Shown here piece after piece: positions 16,438 to 24,124 of a stretch of 40,201 nt of DNA. Each line of letters opens with the position of its first letter. The stretch's first letter is position 1. The position numbers and the translations under genes were made by a program. The stretch is from Bauldia sp. (GTDB lineage: Bacteria; Pseudomonadota; Alphaproteobacteria; Rhizobiales; Kaistiaceae): the NCBI GenBank assembly GCA_020853895.1, contig JADYYB010000167.1, forward strand, positions 1 to 40,201, written 5' to 3'. A model generated the notes under the pieces. That model worked only from the letters and a program-made list of their open reading frames with translations, was not told the DNA's origin and made no database searches.

Positions 16438-16758
16438 ATGGCGGCAGCGGCAACCCCCAAGATGATCACCGCCAACGAGCTCCGCGACGGCTATGTCGTG
16501 TTTCTCGGGCCGAACGGCAGCTGGGTGCGCAGCGTCGAGGCCGGCCAACTCCTCGCCGAGGGGCCGGAGCTCGATCAGGCCAAGGCCTACGCGCAGGCGC
16601 AGCACGACGCGCGTGTCGTGGTGGAGCCCTATGTCATCGACATCGTGGTGAAGGACGGCGTGCCGGTGCCGGAGCGGCTCAAGGAGCGCATCCGCGCCAA
16701 GGGGCCGACAGTCGACTACGGCAAGGACGAGGTGGCGCGGCTCGGCCGCGCATCGTGA
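16438..16758 (+). CDS. DUF2849 small protein of the sulfite reductase operon
   Basis: 106-residue soluble protein. After a short Ala-rich start it has the DUF2849 pattern: ITANELRDGYVVFLGPNGSW, then a helix rich in Ala/Gln (LDQAKAYAQAQ) and VVEPYVIDIVV. It lies 7 bp after cysG and 11 bp before cysI, with GAGG before its ATG. Genes of this family are regularly found directly before the sulfite/nitrite reductase gene in alphaproteobacteria. A role as accessory or redox partner of CysI is inference, but there are no cysteines, so it is not an iron-sulfur protein. Confidence 0.85.
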   Translation: MAAAATPKMITANELRDGYVVFLGPNGSWVRSVEAGQLLAEGPELDQAKAYAQAQHDARVVVEPYVIDIVVKDGVPVPERLKERIRAKGPTVDYGKDEVARLGRAS

Positions 16759-16769
16759 GGACCTGACAG

Positions 16770-18428
16770 ATGTACCGGTATGACGAGTTCGACCAGGAGT
16801 TCATCGGCCACCGCGTCGCGCAGTTCCGCGACCAGGTGGCGCGACGGCTGTCGGGCGAGATCACCGAGGACCAGTTCAAGCCGCTGCGGCTGCAGAACGG
16901 GGTCTATCTGCAGCTCCACGCCTACATGCTCCGGATCGCCGTCCCCTACGGGACGCTGAGCCCGAGACAGCTCCGCATGCTCGCCCACATCGCGCGGAAG
17001 TACGACAAGGGCTACGGGCACTTCACCACGCGCCAGAACCTCCAGTTCCACTGGCCGGCGCTGAAGGACATCCCGGACATCCTCGCCGACCTCGCCTCGG
17101 TCGAGATGCACGGCATCCAGACCTCGGGCAATTGCATCCGCAACGTGACGGCCGACCATTTCGCGGGCGCCGCCGCGGACGAGATCATCGACCCGCGGCC
17201 TTACGCCGAGATCCTCCGGCAGTGGTCCTCGCTCCACCCCGAGTTCCTGTTCCTGCCGCGGAAGTTCAAGATCGCGGTGACCGGCGCGGAGCGCGACCGC
17301 GCGGCGGTGCAGGTCCACGACATCGGGCTCCACGCCAAGCGGAACGAGAAGGGCGAGATCGGGTTCGCAGTGTTCGTGGGCGGCGGGCTCGGCCGGACGC
17401 CGATGATCGCGCACAAGATCCGCGACTTCCTGCCGGAGGAGGACCTCCTCTCCTACATGGAGTCGATCCTGCGGGTCTATAACCTCTACGGACGGCGGGA
17501 CAACAAGTACAAGGCGCGCATCAAGATCCTCGTCCACGAGGCGGGCGCGGAGGCGATCACCCGCCAGGTCGAGGAGGATTTCGCGCGGATCAAGGACTCG
17601 GCGCTGAAGCTGCCCGAGGAGGAGATCCACCGCATCCGGGCCTATTTCGCCCTCCCCGACCTGCCGGCCCGCGAGGCCGAGAGCCGGAAGCTGTCGGCGG
17701 CGCGCGTCACCGACAGCGCGCTCGATGCCTGGGTCAGGCAGAACAGCGTCGAGCACAAGGTGCCGGGCCATGTCGCGGTCACCGTCTCGCTGAAGCCGAT
17801 CGGCGGCACGCCGGGCGACGCTACGCACGAGCAGATGGACCTCCTCGCCGACCTCGCCGAGCGCTACAGCGCGTCCGAGGCGCGGGTCAGCCACGAGCAG
17901 AACATCGTCTTCCCGCATGTCGCCAAGGACGACCTGCCCGAGCTCTTCGCGGAGCTGCAGCGGAGCGGGCTCGCGACCGCCAATGCCGGGCTCATCACCG
18001 ACATCATCTCCTGCCCCGGGCTCGACTATTGCTCGCTCGCCAATGCGCGCTCGATCCCGGTCGCGCAGCGCATCTCCGAGCGCTTCGGCGCGCCCGAGCG
18101 GCAGCGGCTGATCGGCGACCTCAAGATCAAGATCTCGGGCTGCATCAACGCCTGCGGCCACCACCATGTCGGCCATATCGGCATTCTCGGGGTCGAGAAG
18201 AAGGGCGAGGAGTTCTACCAGATCACGCTCGGCGGCTCGGGCGACGAGCACACCTCGATCGGCGAGATCATCGGGCGCGGCTTCTCGAGCGAAGAGGTGG
18301 TCGACGCGATCGAGACCATCGTCGACAAATATCTCGAGGTGCGCGAGCGACCGGAGGAGACCTTCCTCGCCACCTACCGACGGCTCGGCCAGGAGCCGTT
18401 CAAGGAGGCGCTCTATGGCGACGCTTGA
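16770..18428 (+). CDS. cysI: Assimilatory sulfite (nitrite/sulfite) reductase hemoprotein
   Basis: Siroheme and 4Fe-4S enzyme that reduces sulfite to sulfide, 552 residues. It has two ferredoxin-like/siroheme repeats. The four cluster cysteines are in the C-terminal half as C-x5-C (residues 415 and 421, CPGLDYC) and C-x3-C (458 and 462, CINAC). The first repeat contains GYGHFTTRQNLQFHW and TSGNCIRNVT. Family members may reduce nitrite or sulfite; the cysG, APS reductase and DUF934 neighbours argue for sulfite. No cysJ flavoprotein gene is in the window, so electrons probably come from ferredoxin or a distant reductase. The cysH start lies inside its last codons. Confidence 0.94.
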   Translation: MYRYDEFDQEFIGHRVAQFRDQVARRLSGEITEDQFKPLRLQNGVYLQLHAYMLRIAVPYGTLSPRQLRMLAHIARKYDKGYGHFTTRQNLQFHWPALKDIPDILADLASVEMHGIQTSGNCIRNVTADHFAGAAADEIIDPRPYAEILRQWSSLHPEFLFLPRKFKIAVTGAERDRAAVQVHDIGLHAKRNEKGEIGFAVFVGGGLGRTPMIAHKIRDFLPEEDLLSYMESILRVYNLYGRRDNKYKARIKILVHEAGAEAITRQVEEDFARIKDSALKLPEEEIHRIRAYFALPDLPAREAESRKLSAARVTDSALDAWVRQNSVEHKVPGHVAVTVSLKPIGGTPGDATHEQMDLLADLAERYSASEARVSHEQNIVFPHVAKDDLPELFAELQRSGLATANAGLITDIISCPGLDYCSLANARSIPVAQRISERFGAPERQRLIGDLKIKISGCINACGHHHVGHIGILGVEKKGEEFYQITLGGSGDEHTSIGEIIGRGFSSEEVVDAIETIVDKYLEVRERPEETFLATYRRLGQEPFKEALYGDA

Positions 18429-19188
18429 CGTCATCGCGCCGGCCCTCGACGCCGACACGGTCGCGGTCGCGCCGGAATCCCCTGCCCGCGCCGAGGCGGC
18501 TGTCCTCAACGCGCGTTATCGCGGCCGAAAGGCGACCGAGATCATCGACGCGGCCGTCAACGAGCTTTTCCCGGGGCGCGTCGCCATGGTGTCGAGCTTC
18601 GGGGCGGAATCGGCGGTGCTCCTCCACCTCCTCGCCGCGGTCGATCCGGGCGTGCCGGTGATCTTCATCAACACCGGGCGGCTCTTCCCGGAGACGCTCG
18701 ACTATCGCGAGAAGCTGGCCGAAAAGCTCGGGCTGACCGATATCCGCAATGTCGGGCCGGAGCCCTCGCGGGTCGCCGAGCTCGATCCGCTGAAGGCGCT
18801 GTGGATGACCGATCCGGACCTCTGCTGCCATATGCGCAAGACCGAGCCGCTGGCGCGCGGGCTCGCCGGCTTCGACGCCTGGTTCACCGGACGGAAGCGC
18901 TTCCAGAGCGCCAAGCGCGCGCGGCTCGATTTCTTCGAGCCCGACGGGCCGCGCCTCAAGGTCAATCCGCTCGCCGAATGGAGCCCAGCCGACCTCCTCG
19001 AATACGCCTCGATCCACGACCTGCCGCCGCATCCGCTGACCGCCAAGGGCTATCCCTCGATCGGCTGCGTGCCCTGCACCACCAAGGTGCTGCCGGGCGA
19101 GGACCAGCGCGCCGGACGATGGCGTGGGCTCAGCAAGACCGAGTGTGGTATCCACGCCGATCTCGAGAGCAACGGCAGCGGCATCTGA
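18415..19188 (+). CDS. cysH: Adenylyl-sulfate (APS) reductase, CysH family
   Basis: Cytoplasmic thioredoxin-dependent reductase giving sulfite from activated sulfate, 257 residues. The PAPS-loop region reads VSSFGAESAVLLHL. The presence of both CC-x-MRK (Cys 137-138) and CVPC (Cys 218 and 221) marks the 4Fe-4S type that uses APS rather than PAPS. The catalytic Cys is in TECGIH (residue 244). The ATG overlaps cysI by 14 bases and has a near-perfect AAGGAGG inside cysI, so translation is coupled. An upstream in-frame extension reads as an out-of-frame shadow of cysI and is not part of the protein. Confidence 0.93.
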   Translation: MATLDVIAPALDADTVAVAPESPARAEAAVLNARYRGRKATEIIDAAVNELFPGRVAMVSSFGAESAVLLHLLAAVDPGVPVIFINTGRLFPETLDYREKLAEKLGLTDIRNVGPEPSRVAELDPLKALWMTDPDLCCHMRKTEPLARGLAGFDAWFTGRKRFQSAKRARLDFFEPDGPRLKVNPLAEWSPADLLEYASIHDLPPHPLTAKGYPSIGCVPCTTKVLPGEDQRAGRWRGLSKTECGIHADLESNGSGI

Positions 19189-19712
19189 TGGCACTTTGGA
19201 AGGATGGGGGTTTCGTCGACGACCGGTTCACGACGGTCGCGGACGACGCGGAACTCGACCCGGGCGCGCCGGTGATCGTCTCGATCGCGCGCTGGCGGGC
19301 GCAGCGCGACGTCCTTTTCCAGCGGCCGGGACCGCTCGGCCTCCTCATGGATCTGGGCAAGCCGTTCGACGACATCGGCGCCGACATCGGCCGGTTCGAG
19401 GTGATCGCGGTCCCGTTCTCGAAATTCTCCGACGGGCGGGCGTTCTCGATCGGGCGCCTCCTCCGCGACCAGCACGGCTTCAAGGGCGAGCTGCGCGCGG
19501 TCGGTCCCTACACGATCGACCAGGCGCCGCTGATCCGCCGCGTCGGCTTCGACGCCCTCGAGCCGACCGAGCCGCTGACCATCGACGCGCTCAAGAAGGG
19601 CTACTGGCCGGAAGTGCCGGAATACTATCAGCCGGTGCGGGCCGACCTCGAGGTGCCGGCGGGCACGCGCCCCTGGGCCCGGAAGCGCGCGCCGGGCCAC
19701 GAGGGGCCGTAG
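19188..19712 (+). CDS. DUF934 protein, last gene of the cys operon
   Basis: 174 residues, cytoplasmic. Motifs LGLLMDLGKPFDDIGADI-like, FSDGRAFSIGRLLRDQHGFKGELRAVG and GFDALEP are diagnostic of DUF934, a family that co-occurs with cysH and cysI. The ATG overlaps the cysH stop as TGATG. Its role in sulfite reduction is unproven; proposals treat it as an oxidoreductase-associated accessory. It ends 90 bp before a repeat element. Confidence 0.88.
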   Translation: MALWKDGGFVDDRFTTVADDAELDPGAPVIVSIARWRAQRDVLFQRPGPLGLLMDLGKPFDDIGADIGRFEVIAVPFSKFSDGRAFSIGRLLRDQHGFKGELRAVGPYTIDQAPLIRRVGFDALEPTEPLTIDALKKGYWPEVPEYYQPVRADLEVPAGTRPWARKRAPGHEGP

Positions 19713-19802
19713 ACCCCACCTCCCTCGATTTCTCCCCGTCGTAGACCTGCTCAGCACGCCGACGCGCAGGCCCAAGCGGCAAGCTTGGAGTGATTGGCGC
19801 GT

Positions 19803-19932
19803 CCCCTCTCCCCGGAGGGGAGAGGGTTAGGGTGAGGGGGTACCGGTCCATCCGGTAAGGGCGCTGGGTGGGAGCCCCTCCGGAGAGGTGGAGCCCCCTC
19901 ACCCCCGCCCTCTCCCCGCCGGGGAGAGGGGG
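19803..19932. repeat. CCCTCTCCCC-type intergenic inverted repeat
   Basis: The region between DUF934 and the next gene (19713-20022) is mostly this element. The left half (~19803-19840) is CCCCTCTCCCC, GGGGAGAGGG, then GGGTGAGGGGG. The right half (~19893-19932) is its imperfect reverse complement, starting CCCCCTCACCCCCGCCCTC. Each half is itself a hairpin. This is a widespread repeat family whose translation gives peptides such as PHPRPLPAGERG; open frames through it are not genes. Confidence 0.8.
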
Positions 19933-20022
19933 CACGTCGGCGCGAGCAGCAATGGCTTTGTCCCCGGTCGAGGGGTTCGACTAGCATGGAGCGAGTTCAG
20001 CTCGCTCGAAAAGGCCGCCACC

Positions 20023-20358
20023 GTGGTCACGATTACAGACGCCTTCATGCAGGAGATGCTTCAGAAGACGAAGCCGTACACGGTGATGATTCTGAAGAAT
20101 GGTCCTCGGTCTAGCGACCCGGGCTCACTTGCCATCGTATGGGAGCACGGCCGGCGCAATTTCGAAATGCGTGCTGCGGGGAAGCTCCTCATCGTCTGCC
20201 CCGTGATGGATGAGAGCGACGTCTGCGGCATCGGCATCTTCGACGCCACGGTCGAGGAGACCAAGGCGCTGATGGACGACGACCCGGGCGTCAAGGCCGG
20301 CGTGTTCGTCTACGACCTTCACGCCTCGCGCAGTTTTCCGGGCGACGCCCTCCGATAG
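20023..20358 (+). CDS. YCII-like small protein, function unknown
   Basis: 111 residues from a GTG start preceded by AAAAGG; an ATG at 20050 is an alternative. The body (VTITDAFMQEML, PYTVMILKNGPR, KLLIVCPVMDESDVCGIGIF, VKAGVFVYDLHA) has the strand-helix pattern of a small ferredoxin-like alpha/beta barrel of the YciI type. The frame is open further upstream, but that part lies in the repeat at 19803-19932 and is not credible as protein. It is convergent with the aminopeptidase gene. Composition is slightly less GC-rich at the 5' end than in its neighbours. Confidence 0.65.
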   Translation: MVTITDAFMQEMLQKTKPYTVMILKNGPRSSDPGSLAIVWEHGRRNFEMRAAGKLLIVCPVMDESDVCGIGIFDATVEETKALMDDDPGVKAGVFVYDLHASRSFPGDALR

Positions 20359-20385
20359 GCTTGCCGCGACCGGCGCTTGGGCCTC

Positions 20386-20414
20386 TCCACCCTGCCCTCG
20401 AGGGGGAGGGTGGA
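20386..20414. terminator. Hairpin between convergent genes
   Basis: TCCACCCT (20386-20393) pairs with AGGGTGGA (20407-20414), and an inner CCCTC/GAGGG extends the stem. It lies between the stops of the YCII-like gene and the aminopeptidase gene and can work for both. There is no run of T on either side, so termination strength is uncertain. Confidence 0.5.
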
Positions 20415-20418
20415 ACAG

Positions 20419-21807
20419 CTAGCGGACGTAGCGTTCCTTCAGCAGCTGATACAGCGAGCGGATGGTTTGCGCTTCGCCGCCCTCCGGGGAGCCGGGGCGG
20501 GAGCTGGGGTTCCAGGCGAAGAGGTCGACGTGGAGCCACCGCAAGCCGTCGCCGACGAATTTCTCCAGGAACAGGGCCGCGGTGATCGAGCCGGCGAAGC
20601 TGCCGGTGCCGGCGTTGTTGATGTTGGCGACCTTGCTATCCATCATCGAGAGATAGGGCGACCAGAGCGGCAGGCGCCATGAGGGGTCGGCGGTCGCGAG
20701 GCCGGCGCGGGCGAGGTCGGCGGCAAGCGCGTCGTCTCTCGTGAAGACCGCCGGCAGCTCGGGGCCGAGGGCGACGCGGGCGGCGCCGGTCAGGGTCGCG
20801 AAATCGATCAGGAGATCGGGCGACTCCTCGGAGGCGAGCGCCAGCGCATCGGCGAGCACGAGGCGCCCTTCGGCGTCGGTGTTGCCGATCTCGACCGTGA
20901 GGCCCTTCCGGCTCTTGAACACGTCGCCGGGGCGGAAGGCGGGGCCGGCGATGGCGTTCTCGGCAGCGGCGACGAGCACGCGGAGGCGCACAGGCAGCGC
21001 GGCGCCGATGATCATGGCGGCGAGGCCGAGGGCGTTGGCGGCGCCGCCCATGTCCTTCTTCATCAGGAGCATGCCGGCGGACGGCTTGATGTCGAGGCCG
21101 CCGGTGTCGAAGCAGATGCCCTTCCCGACCAGCGTCACCTTGGGGTGGTCGGGGTTGCCCCAGGCGATGTCGATGAGGCAGGGCTCGCGGCCGGGCGCGG
21201 CCGCCGCGCCTACGGTGGCGATGAGCGGGAACTCGGCGGCGAGGTGGTCGGCGGTGATCTCGGTGAAGGTGGCGCCGATCTCCTCGGCGAGTTCGCGCGC
21301 GGCGGCCGAGAGCTCGGCCGGGCCGAGATCGTTGGCGGGGATGTTGATGAGGTCGCGCGTCCAGGTCACCGCCTCGCGCTGGAGGCGAAGCTCGGCCCCG
21401 TCGACGCCGTCGGGGACGACCAGCTTCACGTCCTTCTGGTCGGCGGATTTGTAGCGGTCGAAGCGATAGGCGCCGAGGGCGAAGAAGAGCGCCGCCAGGT
21501 CCGGCCGGTCGACCTCGCCGGCGAGCTTGTAGGCGCCGGGCGGGAGGGCGTCGAAGAGCCGGCCGGCGTGGCGCGCGGCGGCCGCCCCGGTGTCGGTGCC
21601 GATGCCGAGGAGAACCCGGGCCAGCTTGCCGTCGGCGGAAGGCAGGAGAGCCAGCGAGCCGGAGCGGGCCTGGAAGGCGCTGGCGCGGGCGAAGGCGCCC
21701 TCGCCCTTGGGCAGGGCGTCGAGCGCGGCGGCGAGACGGTCGGTGCCGACGAGCACGACTTCGGTGGCCGAGGCGGACGCATCGGCGTTCAGGAAGCAGT
21801 CTTTCAA
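20419..21807 (-). CDS. Leucyl aminopeptidase family protein (M17)
   Basis: Cytoplasmic two-metal aminopeptidase, 462 residues. The catalytic C-terminal domain contains VGKGICFDTGGLDIKPS, MLLMKKDMGG and NTDAEGRL (residues 309-316), which carry the metal-binding Lys, Asp and Glu residues of peptidase family M17. The N-terminal ~150 residues are divergent, as usual for this family. I chose TTG at 21807 because GGAG lies nine bases upstream; a GTG at 21858 in frame would add 17 residues but has no ribosome site. It is divergent from tadD, with a shared control region of about 145 bp. Confidence 0.9.
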   Translation of the reverse strand: MKDCFLNADASASATEVVLVGTDRLAAALDALPKGEGAFARASAFQARSGSLALLPSADGKLARVLLGIGTDTGAAAARHAGRLFDALPPGAYKLAGEVDRPDLAALFFALGAYRFDRYKSADQKDVKLVVPDGVDGAELRLQREAVTWTRDLINIPANDLGPAELSAAARELAEEIGATFTEITADHLAAEFPLIATVGAAAAPGREPCLIDIAWGNPDHPKVTLVGKGICFDTGGLDIKPSAGMLLMKKDMGGAANALGLAAMIIGAALPVRLRVLVAAAENAIAGPAFRPGDVFKSRKGLTVEIGNTDAEGRLVLADALALASEESPDLLIDFATLTGAARVALGPELPAVFTRDDALAADLARAGLATADPSWRLPLWSPYLSMMDSKVANINNAGTGSFAGSITAALFLEKFVGDGLRWLHVDLFAWNPSSRPGSPEGGEAQTIRSLYQLLKERYVR

Positions 21808-21872
21808 GGCAGGTCTCCGGAGTGTGGCTTCCCGATCATGACGGGCAGGAAGCGGCACGGCAATCGGCCGTT

Positions 21873-21894
21873 TTAACGCTCCGTTAGGGTTAAC
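21873..21894. promoter_or_regulatory. CtrA-like site between the aminopeptidase gene and tadD
   Basis: TTAA-CGCTCCG-TTAG has the spacing of the CtrA consensus TTAA-N7-TTAA with one mismatch, and it is followed at once by GGTTAAC, another half site. It is 59 bp upstream of the tadD start. CtrA control of Tad pilus genes is established in Caulobacter; its extension here is inference from sequence. Confidence 0.4.
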
Positions 21895-21952
21895 GACCTA
21901 TTGCTCGAAAGATCGGCGGACCCGCTTCGTCCGCGCATTTTCGGAGCGTTTC

Positions 21953-22747
21953 ATGCTCGCCTTGCGCCGGCCCTTCCCTGCCCTCTCGCTGAGCTCGGCG
22001 CTGGTGCCGCTGGTGATGAGCCTCGCGCTCGCCGGCTGCTCCGGCCTCAGCCAGGCGGTGGGCACGCATGGCGGCCAGGCGGCGGTGCCGATGACGCAGC
22101 GCGATTTCGAGCGCGCGGCGACCGAGTGGGGCCAGCGCTACCAGCGCAACCCGCAAGACAAGAGCAACGCGCTCAACTACGCCGCCGCGCTGCGCCGCGT
22201 TGGGCAGATGGAGCAGGCGGTGGCCGTGCTGCAGCGGGCCGCGATCAATTTCCCGGAAGACCACGACGTGATGTCGGCCTACGGCAAGGCGCTCGCCTCG
22301 GCCGGCCAGCTCGAGCAGGCGCTCCGCATCATCCAGCGGGCACAGACGCCCGACCAGCCGGACTGGCGGCTCCTCTCGGCCGAGGCGGTGATCCTCGACC
22401 AGCTGGGGCGGCCGGAGGAAGCGCGGCGGCTCTACGAGCGGGCGCTGCAATTCGCGCCGAACGAGCCGACGGTGATGTCCAATCTCGGCATGTCCTACGT
22501 GCTGAGCGGGGACCTCGCGCAGGCCGAGGCGGTGCTCCGCCAGGCGATCGAGGTGCCCGGCGCCGACAGCCGCGTCCGTCAGAACCTCGCGCTGGTGGTC
22601 GGGCTCCAGGGGCGCTTCGACGAGGCCGAGGCGATCGCCCGGCGTGAGCTCTCGGCCGACCAGGCGGCCGCCAATATCCAGTATCTCCGGCAGATGCTCA
22701 GCCAGCAGAACAACTGGGAGAGCCTCCGCACCACCACGCCGGGGTGA
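21953..22747 (+). CDS. tadD: Tad pilus assembly lipoprotein TadD (TPR)
   Basis: 264-residue outer-membrane lipoprotein that helps secretin assembly. A signal peptide with lipobox LALAGC gives Cys at residue 25. After a Gly/Ser linker come TPR repeats (residues ~45-220), for example QDKSNALNYAAALRRVGQ and NEPTVMSNLGMSYVLSGD. GGAG lies six bases before the ATG. It is encoded on the opposite strand to, and convergent with, the other tad genes, whereas in Caulobacter-type loci it follows tadC in the same direction. Confidence 0.88.
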   Translation: MLALRRPFPALSLSSALVPLVMSLALAGCSGLSQAVGTHGGQAAVPMTQRDFERAATEWGQRYQRNPQDKSNALNYAAALRRVGQMEQAVAVLQRAAINFPEDHDVMSAYGKALASAGQLEQALRIIQRAQTPDQPDWRLLSAEAVILDQLGRPEEARRLYERALQFAPNEPTVMSNLGMSYVLSGDLAQAEAVLRQAIEVPGADSRVRQNLALVVGLQGRFDEAEAIARRELSADQAAANIQYLRQMLSQQNNWESLRTTTPG

Positions 22748-22770
22748 ACAAGACTTCGAGGTCAGGACTG

Positions 22771-22798
22771 AAGGGGCGCCTCCGGGCGCCCTTTTTGT
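22771..22798 (+). terminator. Intrinsic terminator of tadD
   Basis: GGGCGCC and GGCGCCC form a stem with loop TCCG, followed by TTTTTGTTTT. It begins 24 bp after the tadD stop. Confidence 0.85.
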
Positions 22799-22908
22799 TT
22801 TGTGCTTCATGGGCGGAGAGCGGCGAAAGAGGCGACATCGCCCTTCCGCTCCCCTCTTGTGGCGGGGGCTATCGCATATGACCAAAGGGGCGGACGGACC
22901 CTGCTCCC

Positions 22909-23070
22909 TTTCCCCCTCCCCCTTGTGGGGAGGGGTCGGGGGTGGGGGCCGAGCGGCAAGCGAGGCTTGCTCAAGAATCCCACGCTGACGCTTGTGTTAC
23001 CGTGGGATTTTGGTGCCTCGCTTGCCGCGAGGCCCCCTCCCGGCCTCCCCCACAAGGGGGGAGGGGGAAA
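22909..23070. repeat. Composite inverted repeat, copy A (between tadD and tadC)
   Basis: The 386-bp gap between the convergent tadD and tadC holds the tadD terminator and this element. The outer arms (~55 bp each) are imperfect reverse complements: TTTCCCCCTCCCCCTTGTGG at the left and its mirror at 23017-23070. Between them a nested perfect 9-bp hairpin (22976-22984 with 23001-23009, AATCCCACG/CGTGGGATT) is present. The right arm core, 23017-23061, is identical over 45 bp to 36459-36503 in copy B. Confidence 0.85.
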
Positions 23071-23133
23071 TGCTCTCCCGCCACACGCGACAGCCCCGCT
23101 CTTTGCAGCGAGAGGCGAGAGGGAGGTCCTCCC

Positions 23134-24111
23134 CTACTGGCTCATCAGCTGGATGGCGGCGGGGCCGAGAATGACGGCGAAGAGCACCGGCAGGAAGAAG
23201 ACGATCATCGGCACGGTCAGCTTCGGCGGCAGGGCCGCGGCCTTCTTCTCGGCCTCGGTCATGCGGATGTCGCGGTTCTCCTGGGCCATCACGCGGAGCG
23301 TGGTCGCGATCGGCGTGCCGTAGCGCTCGGCCTGGATGAGCGAGGTCATGACCGTCTTGATGCCGTCGAGGCCAGTGCGCGAGCCGAGATTCTCATAAGC
23401 CTGGCGGCGCTCGGAGAGGTAGGAGAGCTCGGCGGTGGTGAGCGTGAGCTCCTCGGCCAGATACTCCGAGCGGCTGCCGATCTCCTCGGAGACCTTGCGG
23501 AAGGCGGCCTCGATCGAGATGCCCGACTCCACGCAGATCAGCATGAGATCGAGGGCGTCCGGCCAGGCGCGCTTGATCGAGGTCTGGCGCTTCTGCACCC
23601 GGTTCTTGACCAGGATAGTCGGCATGTAGAAGCCGAGATAGGCGGCGCCCAGCACGATCGCCCATTTGATCATCGGCGGCTGCGTGCTGAGGATGCCGAG
23701 GCCGAAGATGTAGAACGCGGCCACCGCGAAGAAGGCGATCGGCAGGGTCACGCGCGCGAACAGGAACACGACCAGCGGGGCCTGGCCGCGATAGCCGGCC
23801 ATGCGCAGCGCGGCGACGGTGTTCTCGTCGGCCAGCGCGTTGCGGAGGTTGAAGCGGTCGACGATCGACTGCATGAACGGCTTGGCCTGCTGGCGGATCG
23901 TCGGCCGCGCCACTTCCGCCGCCATGCGGGCGCGCTCGCGCTGGCGGATCTTCTCGCGCTCCAGCGCCACCGAGCGCATGCGCAGGGCGAGCTTGTCGCG
24001 CTGCAGGAGCGGCATGGTCAGGGTGACGATCGCCGCGATCGTGGCGACGCCGGCGAGGAGCGCGACCAGGAACTGCGGGTTGCCGACGGTCTCGTAGATG
24101 GTGTCGATCAT
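23134..24111 (-). CDS. tadC: Tad pilus inner-membrane platform protein TadC
   Basis: 325 residues, GspF/T2SSF superfamily. An N-terminal membrane segment and a charged linker (RERARMAAEVARP) are followed by two more hydrophobic segments near 115-160. The T2SSF domain (~180-310) contains LMLICVESGISIEAAFRKV, and a last membrane helix closes the protein (TVPMIVFFLPVLFAVI). It anchors the assembly ATPase together with TadB. It is the last gene of the minus-strand cpa operon, 13 bp after tadB. Confidence 0.92.
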   Translation of the reverse strand: MIDTIYETVGNPQFLVALLAGVATIAAIVTLTMPLLQRDKLALRMRSVALEREKIRQRERARMAAEVARPTIRQQAKPFMQSIVDRFNLRNALADENTVAALRMAGYRGQAPLVVFLFARVTLPIAFFAVAAFYIFGLGILSTQPPMIKWAIVLGAAYLGFYMPTILVKNRVQKRQTSIKRAWPDALDLMLICVESGISIEAAFRKVSEEIGSRSEYLAEELTLTTAELSYLSERRQAYENLGSRTGLDGIKTVMTSLIQAERYGTPIATTLRVMAQENRDIRMTEAEKKAAALPPKLTVPMIVFFLPVLFAVILGPAAIQLMSQ

Positions 24112-24124
24112 CGCCGCCCCGCCG

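Noticed and set aside
19591-20022. Open frames through the repeat, including peptides like PLTLTLSPPGRGD and PHPRPLPAGERG
   Set aside because: These are translations of a known type of intergenic repeat, not genes; the credible coding part starts at 20023.
22802-23323. Open frames through the 22909-23070 element
   Set aside because: They run through the composite repeat and then antisense to tadC, with low-complexity products.
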